Source: an uncultured Eubacteriales bacterium (GTDB taxonomy: Bacteria > Bacillota > Clostridia > Oscillospirales > CAG-272). Taken from it: DNA of 6,305 nt. The notes under the pieces were generated by a model. That model did no database searches. It was not told the origin of the DNA and saw only the letters and a program-made list of their open reading frames with translations. The stretch spans positions 1 through 6,305 of the forward strand of contig CASEEB010000339.1 in assembly GCA_949286815.1 (NCBI GenBank), given 5' to 3'. The translations under genes and the position numbers were made by a program. Positions 1 through 4,887 of the stretch are shown here, one piece after another; the stretch's first letter is position 1, and each line of letters begins with the position of its first letter.

Positions 1-13
1 ATTGAAAAGAAAA

Positions 14-20
14 AGGAGGG
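14..20 (+). promoter_or_regulatory. Ribosome binding site that fixes the ftsY start
   Basis: AGGAGGG lies 8 nt before the ATG at 29. It rules out the upstream in-frame TTG at 2, which would give a protein nine residues longer starting MKRKRRVSG. Confidence 0.85.
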
Positions 21-28
21 TGAGTGGA

Positions 29-1399
29 ATGGCATTTTTGAGTAAGCTTTTTGGCAAAAACAAGGACAGGGACAATGATAAGAATGTTAAGGACGAGAGG
101 CGCGAAGATGAGATCAAATCGGAGCAACCCGACGTTACGGATCAGTATTCCGGCAACGAACAGGAACTGACCGACGAAGAGATTTCCGCCGCGGAACAGC
201 TTGAAAACGAGATGAGAGATGAAATTATTTCGTCCCCGCCTCTTGATTATGACGGTGAGTTTGCGGAAGAAATTACAGAATCCGAGAATATTGAAAACGA
301 AATTGAAGTGTCGCAGAAAATCCGTGAATATTCCGAAAAAGAAGCTGAGGCAGACGAAGGTGATTTTCAGAATGATGAGTCTCATGAAATAATCGGCGAT
401 GAAGCAAATTCTGAGGACATGTATATATCCGAGCCTGCCGAGGATTCGAAGCCTGATGAAAAATCCGATGAGGATAGCGTGGAAGAAGACGGGGTCTCAT
501 TCTGGCAAAAGCTGAAGGCGGGATTGTCAAAAACAAAGAAGGCGCTGTTCGGTCAAATTGATGAACTGCTCAAGAATTTTGTGAAAGTCGATGAAGAAAT
601 GCTTGAGGAGCTTGAAGAGTTACTCATTACGGCGGATGTGGGAGTCACCGCGACCGCGCAGATAATTGATATGCTCCGGGATAGGATCAAAGACGGCAGG
701 CTTAAGGAAAAAGAGCAGGTGTTGGACAGCCTTAAGGAAATAATATCCGAAATGATCGGAGAGAATGAGCCTTTAAGGCTTGATACGGTGCCGTCGGTAA
801 TTCTTGTAATAGGAGTAAACGGCGCGGGAAAGACCACATCTATAGGCAAGATTGCGAAACGGCTGAGACTTTCGGGCAAAAAGGTGGTCGTTGCCGCGGC
901 GGACACTTTCAGGGCTGCCGCGATTGACCAGCTTGCCGTGTGGTGCGACAGGGCGAAAGTCGATATGGTAAGACAGAATGAGGGAAGCGATCCGGCGGCG
1001 GTGGTGTTTGACGCTATCAATTATACCAAAAAGAAAGAGGCGGACGTGCTGATAATTGATACGGCGGGACGGTTGCAGAACAAGACCAATCTCATGAATG
1101 AGCTTGCCAAAATCAACAGGGTAATTGACAGGGAACTTCCCGGAGCGTGCAGAGAAAATCTGTTGGTAATAGACGCCACTACGGGTCAGAATGCGGTTAT
1201 CCAGGCAAAGGAATTTTCTAAAGCCGCGAATATCACGGGTATTACGCTCAATAAGCTCGACGGGAGCGCGAAAGGCGGAATTGTTATTTCCATTAAGAAA
1301 GAGCTCGGTATTCCGGTGAAATTTATAGGTGTCGGAGAAAAAATAGATGATATGAGACAGTTTGACGCACACGAGTTTGTAGATGCTTTATTTGACTGA
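29..1399 (+). CDS. ftsY: FtsY, signal recognition particle receptor GTPase
   Basis: This is the SRP receptor: at the membrane it docks the Ffh-ribosome-nascent chain complex, and paired GTP hydrolysis hands the chain to the Sec translocon. From the ATG at 29 the protein has 456 residues. Residues 1-11 (MAFLSKLFGKN) are short and amphipathic. Residues about 12-155 are very rich in Asp/Glu, the acidic A domain. The N domain begins near 157 (FWQKLKAGLSKTKK). The G domain shows the P-loop GVNGAGKTT (262-270), DTFRAAA (292-298), DTAGR (344-348), NKLDG (408-412) and GVGEKIDDM (434-442). The last is the FtsY-type closing motif, and Ffh's methionine-rich M domain is absent. The start at 29 was chosen because AGGAGGG lies at 14-20, 8 nt upstream; an in-frame TTG at 2 would put that site inside the gene. 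NKLD replaces the usual TKLD of SRP GTPases. Clostridia often carry smc just upstream, but that part is outside the window. Confidence 0.97.
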   Translation: MAFLSKLFGKNKDRDNDKNVKDERREDEIKSEQPDVTDQYSGNEQELTDEEISAAEQLENEMRDEIISSPPLDYDGEFAEEITESENIENEIEVSQKIREYSEKEAEADEGDFQNDESHEIIGDEANSEDMYISEPAEDSKPDEKSDEDSVEEDGVSFWQKLKAGLSKTKKALFGQIDELLKNFVKVDEEMLEELEELLITADVGVTATAQIIDMLRDRIKDGRLKEKEQVLDSLKEIISEMIGENEPLRLDTVPSVILVIGVNGAGKTTSIGKIAKRLRLSGKKVVVAAADTFRAAAIDQLAVWCDRAKVDMVRQNEGSDPAAVVFDAINYTKKKEADVLIIDTAGRLQNKTNLMNELAKINRVIDRELPGACRENLLVIDATTGQNAVIQAKEFSKAANITGITLNKLDGSAKGGIVISIKKELGIPVKFIGVGEKIDDMRQFDAHEFVDALFD

Positions 1400-1450
1400 T
1401 TCAAATAGGATTTTTGTCAGATTTTAAAATTAATATAAAGGAGTAAAGAA

Positions 1451-1717
1451 ATGAAAAAGCTTGAAAAAAACATTGAAAAACTTGTCGCACGTTTGCCTTT
1501 TGTCGATGACAGAAACGCAAAAATGAAAAAGGTCGTCGGAATGACCGCCGCGATAACGGCGCTTACTCTGGCCGTTATTCCTTATGAAATCAAAGTGCAG
1601 AAAGGAAAGGGCGTCGATATAAAGTGCCTTGTTCCCAGAGTGTCGTATGAAAAAGGGGTAGGCGGAAACGGTCAGAAGTACCATCAGATAAGAATACGTT
1701 GGTTTTCATATGATTGA
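1451..1717 (+). CDS. Small single-helix membrane protein of unknown function
   Basis: I do not recognise this 88-residue protein. It has a lysine-rich N terminus (residues 1-27, starting MKKLEKNIEKLVARLPF) and one hydrophobic helix at about 28-46 (VVGMTAAITALTLAVIPYE). A short basic tail with glycines (KGVGGNGQ, residues 68-75) ends in RIRWFSYD. By the positive-inside rule the N terminus should be cytoplasmic and the roughly 40-residue tail outside, although the tail is also basic, so the orientation is uncertain. The start is supported by AAAGGAG at 1437-1443, 7 nt before the ATG. It lies 51 nt after ftsY with no clear terminator between them, so it may be cotranscribed with ftsY. The strong ribosome binding site and codon use like its neighbours argue that it is real. 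A role in membrane targeting is only a guess from position. Confidence 0.75.
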   Translation: MKKLEKNIEKLVARLPFVDDRNAKMKKVVGMTAAITALTLAVIPYEIKVQKGKGVDIKCLVPRVSYEKGVGGNGQKYHQIRIRWFSYD

Positions 1718-1735
1718 TTTCTTACCCGGATATGC

Positions 1736-1776
1736 CGGCGTGAGATAAAATAGGCACCGCCGTTAAATACCTTTTT
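1736..1776 (+). terminator. Weak possible terminator after the 88-aa gene
   Basis: CGGCGTG (1736-1742) can pair with CA-C-CGCCG (1755-1762), giving seven base pairs with one bulged C and a 12-nt loop. The T-run (TTTTT, 1772-1776) starts about 10 nt after the stem, which is farther than in a typical intrinsic terminator. It is placed 19 nt after the stop codon at 1717. The call rests on position and a marginal structure. Confidence 0.25.
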
Positions 1777-1872
1777 ATGCCGCCTTGTTTTGCGCACTTG
1801 ATTTCTCGTAAAAGAACGGATATTGAATTGACCTTGCACAGCGTTATATTAATTTTAAAAAACATGTGCGGT

Positions 1873-1903
1873 TTGACGGGCGGAACGCGCGGCGTCATAT
1901 ACT
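1873..1903 (+). promoter_or_regulatory. Candidate promoter for the rdgB-rsfS operon
   Basis: TTGACG (1873-1878) and TATACT (1898-1903) each match the housekeeping consensus at 5 of 6 positions, but the spacer is 19 nt, longer than the optimum of 17. The -10 box lies in the upper stem and loop of the hairpin at 1888-1915. A second, perfect -35 box, TTGACA (1954-1959), lies nearer the gene but has only a poor -10 (TTTATC, 1979-1984). Either could serve; neither is convincing alone. Confidence 0.3.
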
Positions 1904-1915
1904 CATGGCGCCGCG
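1888..1915 (+). repeat. GC-rich perfect inverted repeat upstream of rdgB
   Basis: CGCGGCGTCAT (1888-1898) pairs with ATGGCGCCGCG (1905-1915) over 11 positions, one of them a G-U wobble, leaving a 6-nt loop (ATACTC). No T-run follows, so it is not an intrinsic terminator. It could be an operator for a dimeric regulator, a leader-RNA hairpin or an RNA stability element. The sequence does not decide between these. Confidence 0.6.
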
Positions 1916-2029
1916 ATGAACTGTAGGCGTTGCCTGAATAATTTATTACACTTTTGACAGAAAGGTCGCGGATACCGGTTTATCGTTTTGAATTCAGACT
2001 CGTTTTATCGGTTTTGCAGTGTGACTGAT

Positions 2030-2635
2030 ATGAAAATTGTACTTGCTTCAAGAAATCAGAAGAAAATAGCGGAACTCCAGACTCTGCTTTCGGAATATAT
2101 AGAGGGGATAGAAATACTGTCCCTGGATGATGTGGGAATATATGACGATATTGAGGAAAACGGAAAGACATTCGAAGAAAACGCGCTCATAAAAGCCAAT
2201 GCTGCCGCCGCGTCAGGCTATGTGGGAGTCGGTGACGATTCGGGGCTTGAAGTGGATGCCCTCGGAAACGCTCCCGGAGTGTATTCGGCAAGGTACGCGG
2301 GCGAGCACGGAAACGACGAGGCTAACAATGAATTGCTGCTTAAAAATCTTGAGGGTGTGACCGACAGACGGGCGAGGTTTGTCTGCTGCATTGCCTGTGT
2401 TTTTCCTTGCCGGGAGCATGAGAATATAATTGTGAGAGGCGAGGTGGAAGGAGAGATTACATGCGCAGGTAAGGGAGACAGTGGCTTCGGCTATGACCCG
2501 CTGTTTTATTATCCTCCGTTTAAAAAGACCTTGGCAGAGGTGAGCGCCGATGAAAAGAATTCGGTAAGCCATAGGGGAAAAGCCATAAAATTGTTGGCGC
2601 AGGCTTTAAAGGAAATACAGAAAGAGAGCAAATAA
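2030..2635 (+). CDS. rdgB: XTP/dITP pyrophosphatase (RdgB/HAM1 family)
   Basis: This house-cleaning enzyme hydrolyses non-canonical purine triphosphates (dITP, XTP, ITP) to the monophosphate and pyrophosphate, keeping deaminated purines out of DNA and RNA. The 201-residue product has all family landmarks: SRNQKK (7-12, start of the SxxxxKxxE motif), ENGKTFEENA (43-52), DDSGLEVDAL (69-78), PGVYSARYAG (82-91), GFGYDPLF (152-159) and SHRGKA (180-185). Length and motif spacing are normal. I chose ATG 2030 because MKIVLASRNQKK is the family's usual N terminus. The frame stays open to a TTG at 1988, and no good Shine-Dalgarno site precedes 2030, so initiation may be weak or rely on another signal. 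It is first in a tight operon, and its TAA is directly followed by the yhbY ATG. Confidence 0.95.
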   Translation: MKIVLASRNQKKIAELQTLLSEYIEGIEILSLDDVGIYDDIEENGKTFEENALIKANAAAASGYVGVGDDSGLEVDALGNAPGVYSARYAGEHGNDEANNELLLKNLEGVTDRRARFVCCIACVFPCREHENIIVRGEVEGEITCAGKGDSGFGYDPLFYYPPFKKTLAEVSADEKNSVSHRGKAIKLLAQALKEIQKESK

Positions 2636-2929
2636 ATGTTGACATCAAAACAAAGAGCATATCTGCGGTCTGTCGCGGCGGAACAGAGCGCGATAATGCA
2701 GATAGGAAAAAGCGGTATTACTCCGAATCTGATAAAAACCGTATCGGACGCGCTCGAAGCCAAAGAGCTTATTAAGCTTTCGGTGCTTGAGACCTGCGAG
2801 GAGACGCCAAAGAGCGCGAGCGAGAAGCTTTGCGCTGAGTTGAACGCGGAGGGTGTGGCAGTGGTCGGACGTAAAATTGTAATATACCGTGAATCCAAAG
2901 AAAATAAAAGAATAATACTGCCGGATTGA
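2636..2929 (+). CDS. yhbY: CRM-domain RNA-binding protein, YhbY/YqeI family
   Basis: A 97-residue stand-alone CRM domain. Family members bind pre-50S ribosomal particles and are thought to help large-subunit assembly. The protein opens with MLTSKQRAYLRS, as in B. subtilis YqeI. It has the GxxG RNA-binding loop as GKSG (24-27), then the conserved helix and strand around EAKELIKLSVL (41-51), and the closing strand VGRKIVIYRES (77-87). The ATG follows the rdgB stop with no gap, and only a weak purine stretch (about 2621-2628) precedes it, so translation is probably coupled to rdgB. The gene order yhbY-nadD-yqeK-rsfS is conserved in Firmicutes. The family is secure; the exact role is from family knowledge. 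Confidence 0.93.
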   Translation: MLTSKQRAYLRSVAAEQSAIMQIGKSGITPNLIKTVSDALEAKELIKLSVLETCEETPKSASEKLCAELNAEGVAVVGRKIVIYRESKENKRIILPD

Positions 2930-2937
2930 GTGGGTAT

Positions 2938-3537
2938 ATGAGAGTCGGTATATACGGGGGAACATTTTCGCCGATACACAACGGACACGTTGCGGCGGCT
3001 TTTGCTTTTATGGAGCAGATGTGGCTTGATTTGCTGTTTGTTATACCTACGGGACAGAGTCCGCATAAACAGATGAGCAATGGGGCGACGGCTTCGGACA
3101 GGCTTAATATGTGCAGACTCGCTTTTGAGGGCTGCGAGGGAATTATAGTCAGCGATACTGAAATCAAAAGGAACGGTAAGAGCTATACCGTTGATACGCT
3201 CAGAGAATTTTACCGGGAGGATGACCGCCTGTTTATGCTGTGCGGCACGGATATGATGCTGTCACTTGACTCATGGTATCAGCCGCAGGAAATTTTCAGG
3301 CTTTGTTATCCGGTATATATCAGACGTGAAGACGACGAGGAAACCAAAAAGCGGCTGATTGAGAAAAACGCCGAATATAAAAAAAAGTACGGAAAAATTG
3401 TCACAAGAATAAACGCACCTGCGGTTGTCATATCTTCCGAGGAAATAAGAAAGAAGATTAAGGAAGGACAATCAATACACGGGCTTGTTCCCGAAAAGGT
3501 GGAAGAATATATATATAAACAGGGGTTGTATTTATGA
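2938..3537 (+). CDS. nadD: Nicotinate-nucleotide adenylyltransferase
   Basis: NadD joins NaMN and ATP to make nicotinic acid adenine dinucleotide, the step before NAD synthetase and shared by de novo and salvage routes. The 199-residue product has the nucleotidyltransferase signature GGTFSPIHNGH (7-17) with the HxGH-type site, PTGQSPHK (37-44), NGKSYTVDTL (79-88), GTDM (103-106) and ISSEEIR (165-171), the family's ISSxxIR phosphate-binding motif. FSP replaces the commoner FDP in the first motif. ATG 2938 is preferred because MRVGIYGGTF is the canonical start. An in-frame TTG at 2926 would overlap the yhbY stop (TTGA) and add four residues. The gap after yhbY is 8 nt, with only a weak GAGTGGG site. 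Its TGA overlaps the yqeK ATG in ATGA. Confidence 0.96.
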   Translation: MRVGIYGGTFSPIHNGHVAAAFAFMEQMWLDLLFVIPTGQSPHKQMSNGATASDRLNMCRLAFEGCEGIIVSDTEIKRNGKSYTVDTLREFYREDDRLFMLCGTDMMLSLDSWYQPQEIFRLCYPVYIRREDDEETKKRLIEKNAEYKKKYGKIVTRINAPAVVISSEEIRKKIKEGQSIHGLVPEKVEEYIYKQGLYL

Positions 3538-4211
3538 CCGATATCAACAGCGTGAAAAACATAACCGAAGAAATGCTTGCGGATCTCAGGGTAAAGGTCG
3601 GCAAAAATATGACGCAGAAAAGATATCTTCATACTTTGGGGGTAGAGAAAATGGCGTCGGCAATTTCAGATTTGTACTGCCCGGAGCGGAAAAATATTCT
3701 GCGAGCGGCGGCTCTTTTGCACGATATCACAAAAGCGTATGATACGGAAAAGCATGTGGAGTTGCTGAAGAAATACCATGTTAAATTTGATCGGGAAGAA
3801 ATATTTTCGCCCAAAACGCTGCATGAAAAGACAGCCGCTTTGCTGATCCCGCAGCTGTATCCGGATTTCGCTGATAAAATTGTTATAAACGCGGTGAGAT
3901 ATCATACAACCGGAAGGGCATTTATGTCGCTTGAGGAGAAGATAGTTTATCTTGCCGACTATATCGATGAGACGAGAAAATTTGACGACTGCGTGAAACT
4001 GAGAGAGCTTTTCTGGGGGGCAAATCCCGAAAAAATGAGCTTGACCGAGAGATTGGAGCATCTGGATAAGATTATGCTTATTTCGTTTGACATGACGATA
4101 AAGGGGCTTATTGAGGAAGGTCAGATAATAAACAAAGAGACTACAGAGGCAAGAAATCAATTGATTTTAAGACTGAAAAAAACAACGGAAGGAGAGTTTA
4201 CGGATGGATAA
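3534..4211 (+). CDS. yqeK: HD-domain hydrolase YqeK (symmetrical Ap4A hydrolase type)
   Basis: YqeK-family enzymes cleave diadenosine tetraphosphate (Ap4A) symmetrically to two ADP, controlling a stress-linked dinucleotide in bacteria that lack ApaH. The 225-residue product has the HD metal ligands in order: H33 (RYLHTLGVEKMA), H63-D64 (LLHDITK), H97 (LHEKTAALL), H124 (RYHTTGR) and D142 (LADYIDETR). The C-terminal EARNQLI region (205-211) resembles other clostridial members. It is somewhat longer than common family members, because of about 15 extra N-terminal residues. The start overlaps the nadD stop (ATGA), and AGGGG at 3521-3525 lies 8 nt upstream. Its own stop overlaps rsfS by 8 nt. In other Firmicutes the gene sits beside nadD, and fusions of the two activities are known. 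The Ap4A role is inferred from family. Confidence 0.92.
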   Translation: MTDINSVKNITEEMLADLRVKVGKNMTQKRYLHTLGVEKMASAISDLYCPERKNILRAAALLHDITKAYDTEKHVELLKKYHVKFDREEIFSPKTLHEKTAALLIPQLYPDFADKIVINAVRYHTTGRAFMSLEEKIVYLADYIDETRKFDDCVKLRELFWGANPEKMSLTERLEHLDKIMLISFDMTIKGLIEEGQIINKETTEARNQLILRLKKTTEGEFTDG

Positions 4212-4569
4212 TATCAACGGCGGCGAAATTAAGAGTCTTGAGGGATGCACGCCAAAGGAGCTTGCGGATTATATTTACGGTGTGCTTGACAACAAAAAGG
4301 CTAAAGATATCAAGATTGTAAAGGTATCGGATAAAACCGTAATAGCCGACTATTTCGTGCTTGCCAACGGAACGTCGAGCACGCATGTAAAGTCGCTTGA
4401 GGATGAGGTTGAGTATAAGCTCGGACTCTGCGGAGTTACGCCGGCTCATGTCGAGGGAAGAGACAGCAACTCTTGGATGGTTATTGACTATTCAAGCGTT
4501 ATTGTTCACATCTTTGACCGTGAGGCAAGAGAATTTTATAATCTCGACAAGCTGTATACGGATATATAA
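4204..4569 (+). CDS. rsfS: Ribosomal silencing factor RsfS (Iojap/YqeL family)
   Basis: RsfS binds ribosomal protein uL14 on the 50S subunit and blocks joining to 30S, lowering translation when nutrients are scarce; it also takes part in late 50S maturation. The 121-residue product has the full family pattern: KKAKDIKIVKV (31-41), ADYFVLANGTSSTHV (48-62), EGRDSNSWMVIDYSSV (84-99), VHIFD (101-105) and REFYNLDKLY (109-118). The start has a strong site, AAGGAG at 4189-4194, 9 nt before the ATG, and lies 8 nt inside the end of yqeK. It is the last gene of the operon. The methyltransferase gene that follows it in B. subtilis (yqeM) is absent here and replaced by a non-coding stretch and a terminator. 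Confidence 0.96.
   Translation: MDNINGGEIKSLEGCTPKELADYIYGVLDNKKAKDIKIVKVSDKTVIADYFVLANGTSSTHVKSLEDEVEYKLGLCGVTPAHVEGRDSNSWMVIDYSSVIVHIFDREAREFYNLDKLYTDI
4514..4542 (+). promoter_or_regulatory. Near-consensus promoter inside the 3' end of rsfS
   Basis: TTGACC (4514-4519, 5 of 6 matches) and TATAAT (4537-4542, perfect) are separated by exactly 17 nt. Transcription would start near 4549 and run through the last codons of rsfS into the structured non-coding stretch, ending at 4838. Caution: both boxes also encode conserved RsfS residues (Phe-Asp-Arg and Phe-Tyr-Asn), so the match may be partly accidental. Confidence 0.45.
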
Positions 4570-4776
4570 AGTATAACGGTATTATAAACAGAGCGGATAT
4601 GTCACCTGCTTTAGGCGTGGGACATATCCGACCTTCGGCGGCTGTTTGATCTTCCGCTGAAACCCGTAGGAGCATTGCATACATGCTTGTTGCTTGTTGC
4701 AAGCGTTCGCAAAAATGTTTGTAAGCAAGCTTCAATCAAGCTTCAAGCAAAGCTTGCACGATTCCTTGCTCCGCCT
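4570..4776 (+). ncRNA. Candidate structured RNA downstream of rsfS (unassigned)
   Basis: This 207-nt stretch has no supportable gene but strong base-pairing potential. Hairpin 1: CGGATATGTC (4594-4603) pairs perfectly with GACATATCCG (4621-4630), and the stem continues inside as CC-TGC with GCG-GG around a TTTAG loop, with single bulges A4604 and T4618. Hairpin 2: TTCGGCGG (4634-4641) pairs with CCGCTGAA (4654-4661), with one G-U. A long-range stem, GGAGCA (4669-4674) with TGCTCC (4767-4772), can close a domain containing the repeat cluster; TAGG/CCTA offers an alternative outer pairing. Neither hairpin is followed by a T-run, so they are not terminators. It is flanked by a promoter candidate in rsfS and a terminator at 4777. 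It may be a separate small RNA or just the 3' UTR of the operon. I could not match it to 6S, SRP, T-box or other families from memory. Confidence 0.4.
4726..4758. repeat. Three 11-bp tandem AAGCTT-containing repeats
   Basis: CAAGCTTCAAT (4726-4736) is followed directly by CAAGCTTCAAG (4737-4747) and a diverged third unit, CAAAGCTTGCA (4748-4758). Each contains the palindrome AAGCTT. The outer parts also form an 8-bp inverted repeat, GCAAGCTT (4725-4732) with AAGCTTGC (4750-4757). Just upstream, CTTGTTG is repeated (4686-4692 and 4693-4699), making 4683-4760 low in complexity. Confidence 0.75.
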
Positions 4777-4838
4777 AAAAAAGGACTGTCAATTGCCCTG
4801 TCGCATCTTAAGTATGCCGGGCAGACAGTCCGTTTTTT
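4777..4838. terminator. Bidirectional intrinsic terminator between convergent genes
   Basis: AAAAAAGGACTGTC (4777-4790) pairs with GACAGTCC (4824-4831) and the nearby TTTTTT (4833-4838). Above a 3-nt AAT bulge the stem continues with TGCCC (4794-4798) to GGGCA (4819-4823), and further up GCAT (4803-4806) to ATGC (4814-4817). It has a T-run on both strands, so it can stop transcripts from rsfS on + and from the 4888-5619 gene region on -. This is the clearest regulatory element in the window. Confidence 0.9.
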
Positions 4839-4887
4839 GATTTTTATGAGGATAAATATATCGTCTTGCGAACGCGCCGATTGAAAA

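Larger units (their letters stand above)
1718..2029. other. 312-nt intergenic region before rdgB
   Basis: I find no convincing gene here. The longest ATG reading frame I traced (1864, 20 codons) has no ribosome binding site. The region holds an imperfect hairpin at 1736-1762, a perfect GC-rich hairpin at 1888-1915 and weak promoter-like sequences, described separately. The gap separates ftsY and the small membrane protein from the rdgB-rsfS operon, so it is the natural place for the operon's promoter. Confidence 0.6.

Noticed and set aside
1..45. Tail of an upstream gene such as smc
   Set aside because: Frame 1 is open to a TAA at 43-45 and frame 3 stops at 3-5, but too little sequence is present to show that either is coding.
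553..1372. Long minus-strand open frames opposite ftsY
   Set aside because: They are antisense shadows of a clearly conserved GTPase, with serine- or arginine-rich translations and no initiation signals.
1864..1926. 20-codon ATG frame in the gap before rdgB
   Set aside because: No ribosome binding site precedes it, and it overlaps the perfect hairpin, which explains its GC-rich composition better.
4594..4630. Hairpin after rsfS read as an intrinsic terminator
   Set aside because: The stem is strong but is followed by ACCTTCGGCGG rather than a T-run; the real terminator lies at 4777-4838.
4570..4776. 6S RNA, SRP RNA or T-box assignment for the post-rsfS stretch
   Set aside because: I could not find the T-box AGGGTGG core, the SRP GGAAGCA-type loop or a convincing 6S central bubble; naming a family would be a guess.
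4675..4884. Plus-strand 69-codon open frame after rsfS
   Set aside because: It runs straight through the repeat cluster and the bidirectional terminator, has no ribosome binding site, and its protein shows no recognisable pattern.
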